From Dioszegia crocea (lineage: Eukaryota > Basidiomycota > Tremellomycetes > Tremellales > Bulleribasidiaceae), in contig BCKK01000005.1 of assembly GCA_001600615.1 (NCBI GenBank), positions 124,001-188,000 of the forward strand: a DNA stretch of 64,000 nucleotides, written 5' to 3'. Positions 1-10,837 of this stretch are shown here, in pieces. A model generated the notes under the pieces. It saw only the letters and a list, made by a program, of their open reading frames with translations. It made no database searches and was not told the DNA's origin. The translations under genes and the position numbers were made by a program. Each line of letters opens with the position of its first letter. Position 1 is the first letter of the stretch.

Positions 1-793
1 GAAAATGATCTGGATGGCGATGGGGAGTATGAAGACGATTTGAGTGCTGCTTTGCCTTACAGCGTATGCCATACCCGTCGCTACGAGCGTACCACACCCT
101 GTTGAGATCAGCTTAGTCAGAAGAGCATGCTCACAAGTATTGAACGAGTAGAAATTGACGGTTGCGCCGCGTATCGTTGCAGGAGCGACTTCCGCCAGGT
201 ACAGGGGAGCAATGAGACTGCCAAAACCGATCGCCATACCCACAACGGCTTTTCCACCGACAAGCTGCCAAAATCTAATTCCTCCTATACCACATGTGAT
301 CTGGATAATACTGCCGACGATCGTTAACACCGCATACTAGACAGTCAGATGACCTCTTTCAGGTGAACATACAGTATAGAAACACGCCACTCGCCCATAC
401 CGATTAGCAGTCTTTGCGGCAATGGGACTTGATAGCTATTTGTAAGCCTCTAAGCTGACTTACGACTCACTATTGTGCCTATATTGGTGATAGCGGTGCC
501 GACTCCCAGTTGGACAATGCTCAATCTCGGGGCAGCGCCAGCGATCGACTGCCCAAAAAAGGCGTTGAATTGAGGTACTGCCAAAATGAATCCCCACCAT
601 CCACTAAGAGATCAGTGCCACCTCAAGTATGTGTGCATACTTATCATAACCTTGAGCTGTAACATCAGCTCCAATTCGGTGTGAATTATGCGAGCGACTA
701 ACAAAAAGTGGCAAGAGCAGCGACAGCGGCGATGAACGCCAGCCGGGGCGTGAGGTTCTGCTGGAGCTGGTAGGTGAACTGCTTGACGTGCAT
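1..793 (-). CDS. MFS sugar porter, N-terminal part (3' end off the window)
   Basis: Membrane transporter of the sugar-porter branch of the major facilitator superfamily, probably importing a hexose or oligosaccharide at the plasma membrane. Six exons can be joined in one frame on the minus strand: 793-703, 656-641, 603-471, 435-373, 336-135 and 98-1, separated by introns of 35-46 nt with good donors and branch sites. The joined protein starts MHVKQFTYQL, contains GYDNGWWGFILAVPQFNAFF (the usual GYDxG entry to helix 1), then a loop with RYGR (the family D-R-x-G-R type motif after helix 2), then GMAIGFGSLIAPLYLAEVAP followed by TIRG, the sugar-porter signature before helix 5. The first ATG giving an open frame is at 793; an extra upstream exon cannot be excluded. 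About half of the usual 500-550 residues is present. Substrate cannot be told from this half. Confidence 0.82.
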
Positions 794-1055
794 GCTGTGG
801 GGCAGATTGGGCGATCAGACTTCCCCATCCCTGCCATTGTATATAGCAATCACACGCCGGCTATTTGATAACTATCTGGATCTTTATTGAGCCGGACAAG
901 CCGTAATTGAAAGAGCCGTACCGGAGGTTCGGCGATCAAATTAGCCGGCACCGAATAAATTCGCCGTGCTGTTCTCTTGATCAACGCACCGTGAAAGGTC
1001 CATATTTTGCCTGAGATGTGACCTTGGATTACTCATCCCCGTCGAATCAGTCGCA
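794..1055. other. Intergenic region between divergent genes
   Basis: This 262-nt stretch separates the minus-strand sugar porter from the plus-strand peptidase and must hold both promoters. No convincing binding motif was recognised. Confidence 0.5.
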
Positions 1056-2738
1056 ATGACCATACAGCAGACGATCTTCGCTCTAAACTTCCACCCCGTC
1101 GGTCGCCGACTCATCCTTCTGGCCAGCCTCCCCTTCCTATTTACCTTCGAGCTCTTCTCCGCCCTCCGATGGCTCCGTCATCTACTCAACATTCGTAATC
1201 ATCTCACGCACCACAGCAAGCGAGACTTCTCCCATTCACCTAAAGTCGTCGACGACGCTACTTTTCCTGGCATTTCTTCATTCGATGCGGTGCTGGACAA
1301 GCTGGAGGAGACTGGGTTGAGGAGTACAGCGGGGAAGAATCACAACATCTTCATCGACTGGCTGGAGGAGCAGCTCAGCTTCATTTCTGGCCTCCAGCTC
1401 CGTAGCGATTACTACGAGATTCCGAGCTGGGAGACTGTCGATGACGCGAGCTTGCGCCTGGCCGGGGAGCTGCGTTTGGGAGCGGAAGACATTCCCATTG
1501 TCGGTGCTGTCCCCTTATCTAGACCCGGTTCTGCTACCGCGGCTCTCATCTATATACCGTCCACAATCTCAATCACATCAGTTGATCCTGACAAAGTTCA
1601 AGGAAAGATCATCCTCCGCGACTTTGTCTATGCCGCCTATCCCTACTCCCTCACTTTCATGCTCGCCCATTCTAAAACGTCGGACCTCTACTCGGATACT
1701 CTACGGTTCTATGATCGGCCCCACTCCGGCGAATGGCCTTGCCATATCGATCTGCTTGACGCTGTCAAGGTCAAGGCGGTGGGAATCATACACATCTTTG
1801 ACATAGTGGGGCGACAGGTTGAATCCTACTTTGAGCCGCATCAGGGAATACATTATGGCGTGCCGGGTTTGTTCGTCGGGGTGGACGAGGGGGAGAAACT
1901 CAAATTGGCCGAAGGAGAGGTGGTCACAATAGGTGTCAAGGCCACGGTTGGGCCACTACCCACGAGGAACCTCATCGCGGTCTTGCCCGGGCTCACCGAT
2001 GAGCGCATCGTCATATGCTCTCATACCGACGGCAACACTCTGGTGCAGGAGAACGGAGTAGCCGCCCTTTTAACGCTGGCTGACTACTTCTCCACTCTGC
2101 CAATCGCCGATCGGACACGTACCATCGAATTCGTCTTCGGTACGGCTCATCTACAGGTCGCGGATGAAGGACTCGCCCGGCACGCGCTCCAGCTCGTGAA
2201 CCACACCTCTCCACCTGTCGCTTGCATTGCTGTCGAGCATATGGGGACACGCGAGATCGAGCCTATTCCTCGACGAGATGGCGGTTTAGGCAGAGAGCTT
2301 GTTTTTTCCGGGCGAAACGAGATGATGCTCTGGTCGGTCGGTCCTTCCCCTCCCATCCTTGCAGCCGTCAATGCAGCAGTCATTCGTCGAACACTCGATC
2401 GTACACTCGTTACCTGTGGAACCACCCTACCGGATCGGACCCAAGTACCGGCCGTCGAACACTTCGGCGGTATCGGCACTTTCTATCACCAGTGCCTCTT
2501 CCCAACCACCGCCATGATATCCGGTCCGTGGTCTCTGTGGGCGCCGTGCTTCGGGCGGCAGGCGGTGGATGTGCATCGCCTAAGGCAGCAGACCATGGCA
2601 GTCGGGGATGTATACCTTGCCCTGGCGAGCTCGACGCGGTCGGAGATAATGGGGGAGTATGAAGATTATCAGGAAAGGGCGAAGTCAGGCGCAAAACGTG
2701 CTCTTTGGCCAATTGATAAGATCATGAAGTCCCTGTGA
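1056..2738 (+). CDS. M28-family peptidase-like protein with PA-type insert
   Basis: A 560-residue protein resembling M28 zinc aminopeptidases, in one long exon. Residues about 10-45 form a hydrophobic N-terminal segment that may be a signal anchor. The middle (about 150-300) resembles a protease-associated domain. At about 310-345 is the peptidase core: a beta strand RIVICSHTDG, then ENGVAALLTLADYF and a following strand TIEFVFGTAH. The HxDG motif matches the first metal ligand and catalytic Asp of M28 enzymes, but the usual downstream D-N-x-S-G metal-ligand motif reads Q-E-N-G here, and the later Glu-Glu pair is not obvious, so activity is doubtful. The stop at 2736-2738 overlaps a perfect splice donor (2735 onwards). 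Splicing to the acceptor near 2782 would give the same last residues and a TGA one nucleotide past the junction. Confidence 0.7.
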   Translation: MTIQQTIFALNFHPVGRRLILLASLPFLFTFELFSALRWLRHLLNIRNHLTHHSKRDFSHSPKVVDDATFPGISSFDAVLDKLEETGLRSTAGKNHNIFIDWLEEQLSFISGLQLRSDYYEIPSWETVDDASLRLAGELRLGAEDIPIVGAVPLSRPGSATAALIYIPSTISITSVDPDKVQGKIILRDFVYAAYPYSLTFMLAHSKTSDLYSDTLRFYDRPHSGEWPCHIDLLDAVKVKAVGIIHIFDIVGRQVESYFEPHQGIHYGVPGLFVGVDEGEKLKLAEGEVVTIGVKATVGPLPTRNLIAVLPGLTDERIVICSHTDGNTLVQENGVAALLTLADYFSTLPIADRTRTIEFVFGTAHLQVADEGLARHALQLVNHTSPPVACIAVEHMGTREIEPIPRRDGGLGRELVFSGRNEMMLWSVGPSPPILAAVNAAVIRRTLDRTLVTCGTTLPDRTQVPAVEHFGGIGTFYHQCLFPTTAMISGPWSLWAPCFGRQAVDVHRLRQQTMAVGDVYLALASSTRSEIMGEYEDYQERAKSGAKRALWPIDKIMKSL

Positions 2739-3650
2739 GTCTTTGTCTTTTGCTGCCATCGTCTAAGCTAATATCATGTCAGTTGAAGACATGCATCCGG
2801 TTGGTTTTTGTATTCTAGGACGAGAGGAGGGGCAGTTCTTGGTGAGTGGTTCATCTTACACATCGACGTTGATCTGACTTGTGCCATTAGCAATTTTTTC
2901 AGCCGATGTCCGACGATGTGGTCCTGCTAGGAATGCTTGTCATGGGATATCTGATTGGCTGTAGTTACTAGTATCGATAAATTATCCCGTACTGGTGTGG
3001 ATGTGCGCGTTTGATTCACATGAAGCTGCCAGCATGTTGAAAGTTGAAGTTTTTAGGGTGAAGGTAGATTATTAAGAGCAGTACGGGGGATACATTGGTC
3101 TCGAGTGTCTCCCTTATATATGTACGGGGCTGTCTAGTCTGGCTACTCGACTATCTGTCTACTAGCTACTATGTCTTCACTAATGTAGCCTATGTAGCCT
3201 ATGTAGCCTAAGCTATGCGGCTACGTAGCATAAGCTATGTAGCCTATGTAGCCTGCGTAGCCTACGTAGCATAAGCTATGTAGCCTATGTAGCTTATGTA
3301 GCCNAATTGTGAGGCTATCTATTAAGCTACATGTCGCCACTTTGTACGTATGTAGCAGTGACGACATAACGGCACATCACGTCATTCGGACGTTTCGCCT
3401 AATCTCAATACAGCAGACTATGATTTGCATAAGTTTGAGTTAGCTTTGATCAGGAGAATGACGTAAGACACCCGAACTCTACGTGTATATAGATAGGTGT
3501 AGATCGGGCATCCGCTGGTAGTGATGCTACTCGTCTCCTCATAAGCTACGCTATCTGTATACTCTGTCATCTCTATTATATCAAATCACCGCATTAAGCG
3601 TCCGGACAGCCGCAGCATACAGTCACCCTATCAATTGTCAGGAATTGAAA
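2739..3650. other. Intergenic region with a tandem repeat
   Basis: No coding gene is supported between the peptidase and the transcription factor. The stretch holds the probable 3'-terminal intron of the peptidase, the tandem repeat listed separately and the 5' leader of the next gene. Confidence 0.5.
3183..3304. repeat. Tandem repeat, 9-bp unit TATGTAGCC with variants, ending at an N
   Basis: The unit TATGTAGCC recurs with variants (ACGTAGCAT, AAGCTATG) and a loose higher-order period of about 45-50 bp made of TATGTAGCC pairs followed by GTAGCATAAGC. An undetermined base at 3304 sits exactly at the end of the array, which suggests the assembly could not resolve it and that the true array may be longer. 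Confidence 0.85.
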
Positions 3651-6160
3651 ATGGCCAGTACCATAGAGGGTCACCAGCCACAACGCAGACCCCGCAACGC
3701 GTGAGCTTTCATGCGGCACATATCGTTCTGCTCCGTACTGACTCGCCCTTCAGTTGTGTCGGATGTCGGACTCTGAAGGTCAGGAGCGTACCCAGAATCC
3801 AGCTAACGACCAGGCAAAATGTATTCCCTGCGATCCGTCAGACTCACCTCTTAGCCCGTGCCAAAGATGTGCCAAGTTGGAATTGGAATGTGACTACTCT
3901 CATCAAAAACGCGGACGGTAAGACTACCAGCCATTGCAGCACTGCCTATCAGGATGTGCTCTATTGATCATCAGCAAGCGCTTGCATAGCCCGCGCGAGG
4001 CTGGTCCGTCGGACATGCGGCTGTGCCCCGAAAGTACCTTCGGGCCTGTAGGGACAGCCGGGCTCTCTCAAACGCGAGGTACAACTTATCTGCACGTCTT
4101 AGTTAGGTATAGCTGAATGCTGACTCCGCAGGTTCTGTCGTGTCCGCGTCAGACCATTCAGCACTTTTAAATTCCATGCACTTCTCCCAACCCCCTCTCA
4201 TGGAAGGGAGCGAGCTCGACATGCAGGATCGCTTGGAACCTTACATCGGAGCCGACGACAGCCGCGCCGCTAGCCCAAGAATATCCGCCCTCGACTCTGG
4301 TGGTCCGACAAAGATGGCTTCACAGAACCACTCGACGGCATCCGTTAGCAATTCCATTATGGCTGGCGATCCCCTTGAAATCGCAGATATCAGCCAACTC
4401 GAAGCTCAGTACCTGGTTAAATGGTGAATACATGGTCCTCTCCCGGCAGAACTGACACTGTCAGCTATTTTGCAGGTCTCACCGTTCAAGGAGACATACT
4501 AGACTCAAGTTGTAGGTGTACAAGCTCTGTGCGAAGTTGATGGCCAGATCACACACTGGATAAGTTGCAACAAAATCCTTGCCTGCTTACCGCCGTTCTC
4601 TTTGCCGCATCTCGGTTCTTCCGCCCGGCTCTCGCTCCTCCTCTCCTCTCGCACGTGAGGTCCTTGGTCAAACGATGTCTAGACCTGGGCGCCATCAATC
4701 TGCAGACAATTCAGGCGCTCTGTATAATTATAGCGTGGAAGATGCCCGGCGACAAAAGTGGCTGGGTGTATGCGGGTATCGCTATTCGTGCGGGATATCA
4801 GCTGGGACTGCATCGTCGTAGAGCCCAGCCTCTGTCAGTGCTCAGAGCTCGGGAGGTCTTGGTGAGCTGAGATTAAAACGTGACCTATAATGAGCTGAAT
4901 TTGGCAGGATAGCGAAAGAACGTGGATCTGTAAGCCGTGCCGCTGGCCCCGCTGACGGCAGATCTACAGGGTGAGTATATTCTCCATAAAGTGTTACTTC
5001 CAAATATCCTAATCAGCAGGACTAGATCGGATGTAAGTCAAGTATTCACTATCTCCCGCAATATGGCCCTGACGTCACCTAGGTTCAGGTGAGTTTCGTC
5101 GCAGGAATGTCATCTCATGAGCCAAGTCGCATACACGAGCTGCCAAGCATGATCCCAGATGCGCTTCGATGTGATGCGACCAAGTGGGTAGACGAACACG
5201 CCTATCTGGACATACGGGCAGACTATAGTCTTGCGTGCATGCACAGGTAAGTCCTCTTAGGCTCCTTCAAGTTCTGTCGATCTCGACCTAATCCAACAGT
5301 CTTAGCCCCGTGATGGATCTGGTAACTTTACAAACCGCCTTTCCTAGTGGCTCCTGCTCAAACACTACGACCGCACGACTAGATACCGCGAAAGGCTTAC
5401 TTGACCGCCAATCTCAGGTCTGGCTTGCGAGCGAAAGAAGCGGTCGGTTGCCTATCAGCACGCGGGCGACTTTCTTGGCGGTTGTCTCCCTATTTCGATT
5501 CATCATCATCGTGGTAGAAAGTCAGAATTCCACCAGCAGATCCAGCAGTCGCGAGGTCGTTTCGTCTGCGGTGGAAGCATGTGAACGACTCAGTGATCTC
5601 ACTAGAGAAGACGTTCTGCTCTACTGGTCAGTCACATCCGTGCTTCTCGTATCACAATGGGGGATTTCTCTTTACAATGTAAGCATTTTCAGAGTATGAA
5701 GCAGGTTACTGATGATGCGGCTCAGATCAGAACCATGCTTGATGATCGAGATATCGAAAGGATATTACCCTGCATTCAAAGCATATATCAGATTGCCGAA
5801 CAATCCTCCGGCAACCCCGCCTTCGCAACCGTTTCCCGATTCTATCAACGGCTGCACCGGCTCTTCGCCACGAAACTTGCCAGTATGCGATCAACGGGAG
5901 CAGACTACGACAGGGCAGTGGTGCACATGGACTTAGGATCACTGGGTGGAGCCTCGACCTGGGATGTACCTGGTCTGCCTCAACCGGGAAACGTAAATGG
6001 CTTCGAGACGGCGAAACTGATTTTACAGCAGCCAGGTCTACTCCCTACATTGCCTCCAACCGTCGATGATTGGGATTTTGGATTTGCAGAGACTGCGGAG
6101 AATGATCGAGATTGGTTTGTTGTCCGCCCTATGCAATTCTGGGTCGAAGCTCATTTCTGA
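3651..6160 (+). CDS. Fungal Zn2Cys6 transcription factor
   Basis: Nuclear DNA-binding regulator of the Gal4 type. Exons can be joined as 3651-3700, 3754-3778, 3814-3917, 3975-4078, 4132-4433, 4465-4511 and 4548-4865, then several tiny exons, a larger exon near 5105-5247, one from about 5300-5678 and a last exon from about 5726 to 6160. Splicing assembles the binuclear cluster from three exons: CVGCRTLKAKC, then a 12-residue loop, then CQRCAKLELEC, followed by basic HQKRGRKR. This fits C-x2-C-x6-C-x12-C-x2-C-x6-C exactly. The middle region (LLTAVLFAASRFF, AGIAIRAGYQLGLHRR, SERTWIYLQGLDR) is the fungal-specific regulatory domain. Between about 5020 and 5115 I could not join the exons without a frame break, so a mis-read junction or a frameshift is possible there. 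Confidence 0.85.
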
Positions 6161-6533
6161 CAGGGACGACTTGATGGCCATGTTTCTTCAAGACGTGGAT
6201 GGTTGTTTCAGTATCTAGGCTGCAATCATATCAGACTATTGGACTCTACGCTTGAGGATTCAATCCGCTCCTGTGGATGAGTGAACGCCAATGAGCTTGC
6301 AGGATGTTGCATTTCGCAGCATTCCGTGCAAAGGTTGGACAATCTCCGACGAGACAGCCATGTAACGTAATAAGCAGTGCGGCAAGGCTCATCCGGCTAT
6401 TTACTGTACGTAACGATAAGGGAACCAAAAAGAATTAGCCGCTGTCGATTAAGGGTTGTTCAGCATTTGAGTGTTTTCCAGTAGTTGCTGATCGTTGTAC
6501 TCAGTGATCCTATCTTCCGACCCCAGCTGCGAG

Positions 6534-8004
6534 ATGCCGCTCGATACACGTCCTAGTCAGTCTCCTGCATGCGGAAGCTGATTTGGTAGCCAGAGGCCGA
6601 TGGCAGCTACCTGTCCGACACGTCGAAGCCCGGCTGGACGCAGATCCAAATATCACGGTTCACCAGCGCCGAATCTTCTTAGGCCTGGAGACTATCGGAG
6701 TGGTCAATAGTCTAGGCGGCCGTCCAGCAGATCTCCAGATCGAAGAGCAAGAAGGATGCCTGAGTGACCGGTGGATCTACTATAAATCAGTGGAGTCGCA
6801 GGAAGAAGAAGCTCGTAGCGCAAGTGGTCGCGGGGTTGACTTGCTCTATGTTCACGGTATGTATCGACTTATTTCTTAGCTGACCGAAGGGTATTCAGTG
6901 TATGGGTAAGATCTGGTGATATTAGACCTGACAAGGTAGGGGTTTCCTTGCTCACGACTGTCTTGCTGCTCTAAAGGCCGGATTTAGGGTTCATTTGCTA
7001 GACATGCCAGGGGTGAGTTTCTGTCTGTACAGTTCTACTTGATGCTGAAAGCTCATCGTACACCAGCATGGCCGATCGTCAGGGTGCGTGATTAGTTGCG
7101 ACCCGGGTTCGTGCTGATTACAAGTCTCTTCGCCTTCATCCCATCAGTATGGAGCCTCCCCGAGGCAGTGCATGCGGTATTGTCGGACATCTCAGCATCA
7201 GACACCGCTAGAGGTCAATCAGGTCGCAAAACTATCCTTACCGGCCAATCCCTGGGTGGCCTGACTGTGCTATTGTCCTGTATTCCTCAGATCTTCGCAA
7301 GCGAGTCACAAGATCAGAAAACGCATCCCCTAGATAAGATAATCGGGGTATTTGTGCTGTGTCCCGTCGTAGCCAGTGAGCCGCCTTCATGATATCGGAA
7401 ACTGAGGTCGACCAGTGGTTGATCCGCTTCCCCATCCTTTCATCCTGCGCCTCGCTAGGCTTTTAGTCCCTTATTTTGGACGCTCGACTTTCTTAACCCC
7501 GGCTGGAGGTGATACGATCAGCGATGATCCCGATGTATTCAAAGCGATGATAGCAGATCGTGAGTAGCCTTTTGCCTGAGAGTTACCTGAACACTGGTTG
7601 ATGACGTAGCGCTAGTTTACACTGAGAAGATGCGCCTAGCGAGTGCTTTGGCATTCCTTGAGGGAATTGTGGCTCTGGATGTACACGTCAAGTCATTTAT
7701 GCACCGTGAGTCTGGATATCGTATTCTGGCTGATCATCAGCTGTGAGGATTGTGCATGGGTCGCGGGACCGAACTACATCCCATGTTGCCAGCGCGAAAT
7801 TCATCAGAAATTGCAGCAGTACCAACAAGACCTTCAAATTATTTGAAGGGTATGAGCACGCAATGGTTAAAGTGAGTACGCTCTGGACCTGCTAACATTC
7901 AGGTGGTCAACGGTGAAGTCAAAGATCGGGACATCGCTCCCAATCAGGCGGTGTTAGATGATTGGGTCGATTGGTTGGTGGCTCAGATCCGGAATGCAGC
8001 ATAG
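6534..8004 (+). CDS. Monoacylglycerol-lipase-like alpha/beta hydrolase
   Basis: Serine hydrolase of the alpha/beta fold, most like monoglyceride lipases. The parts in order are: oxyanion strand LLYVHG (ending near 6858), after two small introns GFLAHDCLAALKAGFRVHLL, then HGRSSG, the nucleophile elbow GQSLGG (about 7240-7257), LVYTEKMRLASALAF, the acid loop IVHGSRDRTT (Asp codon near 7768) and GYEHAMVK with the catalytic His (about 7857). All members of the triad are present after splicing, and the last exon ends at TAG 8002-8004. The 5' end is uncertain: the ATG at 6534 followed by an intron ending near 6591 is one option, and no choice gave a fully satisfying first exon. It follows the Zn2Cys6 regulator on the same strand, which may control it (inference). 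Confidence 0.75.
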
Positions 8005-9697
8005 CCCCCGCCACTGATGTACATGTTCGGCTTCTTAGGCTGTGTCTCCAGATCTATGATCCCAGCGAGGTAATTGGAAGGGTGGTCGTGTTGCATGTAT
8101 GTCAGGAGTGATTAAGCTGCATGTGTGTGAATCAGAATCGGGTGAACAGTGGGATGTGATACCAGGGTTCGATACCAAGAATGCTCTGTCGTTTCTGGAT
8201 ATGAAGATACTGATTAGTGCATATAAAGACGACAATGGGGTGGAGGAGGAGGTGAGGTGTGGGGTGTTGCGGGTCGAGGAGGTGGTGTGGGCCGGGCGGA
8301 GGAGGGGGTAGCATACCGCCTGAAGGGGATCGACGGGGTGGATTTTTGGGGGATGGAGGCTCGGTTCAGAGCCGTACGGAGGGGTCGAGCAGTAGATAGC
8401 ATCCTGAACAAGTGGCCAGAGGATGGTATGCTGGGTTTCTAAATGTGAAAGGGGAGGTATTGAGTGAGTTGCAAATGATCGATGGGCAGGCTGGGCGAAA
8501 GCACGCGAGATGTCGGTTCTGGGGCTCCGGAAGTTCCGACGGGGAAGAGCGAGTGCCTAGTAGGTGGGGCGGCCGCGGAGTGGGGGAGGCATCGCAGTCG
8601 GGGAAATCAGAACTCATCTCCCTCTCCAGTGCAAGTACACCAGCGCTCAAAGGCAGAGAAACTCCACGGGGTCAGAACGATATCATCCTACAGTCCCAGC
8701 TCGACTGACTCAGTGACCTACCCGATATACGAGAAGGATGAACCAGCTTATGTGTGCTCAACTCAGTTTCAGCGGACTGATCATCAATAGGCACGACGGG
8801 TGGCAGGTATGGACTGCATGACACGCTCCACTCAATACGATGCATCCTCCGCCTAACATGCACCATTTCCTTCCAGCAGACTACATCTGCAGATCAATAC
8901 CGGTCACCCGTAATCATGGATTTCCAGGCTGGAAAGAGAACTTTGCCGATAACGCAATCGGACCCTTGCTCCTTGGACGCATGATCCTCCAAGATCTTCA
9001 CAGCGTATACTTTGCAGAAAACGTCAGGGCTGACATTGGAGGGAGAAGAGAGTTGCCATGTCTTGAGGGCGGCTTCGAGAGTGGCAATTGGGACCTGGCA
9101 GACTGTGCACAGTGAGATGCGAAGTGTTGGATTCACGGTCAGAAGTGCTGGATTCGGCGAGAGTTGCTGGGCGGGATGTGGTGAATCCAGCACTTCTGGT
9201 CCCGGTCCAGAAAAGTGCTGTAATCAAGGGGAGAATCGCTGGATCGACAAAAGTGCTGGACCCCAAAAGTGAGGAATACAGCACCATTTGACTCAGCCAT
9301 TCATGTGTTATCGGTCCAAATGGCAGCGATGATCTTTGTGCCTCTTGTGTCATGATCAGCATCGAGTACCAGGTTTCCCGAGCTCAATCGTGATCATCGC
9401 ACGTACCTCTTTGCGTGCTGTGGTTCGGGATCGTAGTGCAGCCATCGGACAGGGTTGTGCGATCACGCTTGGCGAACTTGTAGGAGACCACATCCCATGC
9501 TGCATCCCAGTCCTCTTCGGTCCCGACAGCACACAAGTCTGATTTGTCGTAACAGGCTGACATGTGTGTGAGAATGTGAGGGGCTTGTGTGATGTGTAGT
9601 GTAAAGGTATGGGAAAGAAATGTCTGGCGGGGTATCCTGAGGCCCTTTTCCTTCGCCTTATATGTTCCTCAAGTCCCACCTCTCTGACACACCAGGT
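8005..9697. other. Long region without a well-supported gene
   Basis: Several overlapping open frames exist on both strands, but none shows a recognisable domain or a convincing splice pattern. A minus-strand frame from 8411 begins with a mitochondrial-presequence-like N-terminus but turns into a proline-rich tail. An inverted-repeat cluster lies at 9121-9290. Confidence 0.45.
9121..9290. repeat. Inverted-repeat cluster built on AGTGCTGGATTC
   Basis: AGAAGTGCTGGATTC (9141-9155) is repeated as its exact reverse complement at 9183-9197, giving a perfect 15-bp stem with a 27-nt loop. Related copies of the same core lie around it: GAAGTGTTGGATTC (9121), AAAAGTGCTGTAATC (about 9211) and AAAAGTGCTGGACC (about 9249). 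Confidence 0.8.
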
Positions 9698-9763
9698 CCC
9701 CCCCCCCCCCCCCCCCCCCCCCCACCCCCCCCACCCCCCCCCCACCCCCCCCCCCCCCCCCCC
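9698..9763. repeat. Poly-C tract, 66 nt with three A interruptions
   Basis: The plus strand is C at every position except A at about 9724, 9733 and 9744, giving runs of roughly 26, 8, 10 and 19 C. The minus strand is the matching G-run series, with strong quadruplex potential. The exact length is probably unreliable in the assembly. Confidence 0.9.
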
Positions 9764-9899
9764 AAGGTCTACCCAAAGGAACGGCATCCCTCGTTACGCC
9801 CATTTTCGCCATATTCGCAGGAAGGCAACACTGCTTCGCAGTCATGTGTGACAAGGCAGTTGACACGCGTATCAGCCCGGAATTGCTTCTTTTTGTGAA

Positions 9900-10463
9900 G
9901 CCAGCTGTGTGTGGGATACAAGGGGTCAGGAATCCCCTTGCTTGCTTCTGCTTCCATCCTGCTGCTGAACTTGACTGTTTCACGTCTGGCTTCTGCCGAG
10001 CTGGCTTCTGTAACCCTGGGTTCTCGGATTCCGCTTCGCCATTCCCGGTGGCGCCCTGTGGGATTGACGCGTGTGCTTCGGTCAACATCGGGACAGTTAG
10101 CGCCGTTAGATATCCTTTGTCGTACTCCTCCAAGCTCAATGCTGGAACGTGCCAGAGCACCGTGAGGTCACGTTTGTCAGCTACGAGAAAGAGACGGCGT
10201 CACTCGTGCTGGTTGTGCATGATCCGCGGTTCTTGCCAGAGCGTGCGGGCCACATATCCTCCTCTGTGTACGATGTCCAATTGATGCTGTGACGCGCGCT
10301 GAACCTGACCACCGAGACAGTCCCGTGTTCGGTCCAGCGGATTTGAAAGGACTCGAGCTCGAGAGGCGATGACGCATTGAAGCTGACGAAGTTGGAGAAG
10401 CAACCGTCGATTCGGACGGTCTAGCTTGGGGTCTGCAGTAACGCTTCCGCCCAAAAGAAGCAT
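9900..10463 (-). pseudogene. Possible broken ORFan with an in-frame TGA
   Basis: Two minus-strand open frames lie in the same phase and are separated by one TGA (10200-10202, codons CAC GAG TGA CGC CGT). Reading across it gives a continuous hydrophilic sequence of about 180 residues, with segments such as GGYVARTLWQEPRIMHNQHE before and RRLFLVADKRDLTVLWHVPA after. No domain was recognised. A CGA-to-TGA transition would explain the interruption. Alternatively it is a gene with splice sites I did not resolve, or chance open frame. The 3' boundary is set arbitrarily before the G-run tract. Confidence 0.35.
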
Positions 10464-10837
10464 CGTCAGCAGGCGAGAAGCGTGAGTGTCCTACTTCAAT
10501 CACGAGCGATGGGCACCTCGTTTCACATAGACCAGCGTAGTCTAAGTTCCTGTCAAGGTCAAGCCGATACGATGATTCCAGTCGAAGCGAGATCAGTGCA
10601 CGCTGCAGAGTGAGAGTCAGAGCCCATCAGTTATCGACAGTAATTGATTGCATGTTTGCTACTGTACTAGAACACAGATGATCGATAAGGGGAAGCTAGC
10701 GCACGGGATGTGAACGAGATGGTATTGTGACAAATCAGCGTGGCACTGTTACTATCAGCAAAATGACCCTGACCTCTATCAACTAAGAAGACAAGGAGGA
10801 CGTCTACTCACCTGGGAACAACAACGTGATTCTCAAA

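Noticed and set aside
3183..3304. CRISPR-like or telomeric repeat
   Set aside because: Units are 9 bp without unique spacers, and the sequence does not match fungal telomere repeats.
8132..8411. Minus-strand frame starting MFRMLSTARPLRTALNRAS, like a mitochondrial presequence
   Set aside because: After the first 35 residues it becomes a proline run and stops; no splice chain gave a recognisable mature protein, and overlapping frames on the other strand are equally open.
9609..9898. Plus-strand proline-rich frames through the C tract
   Set aside because: The proline run is simply the C homopolymer translated; no coding signal on either side.
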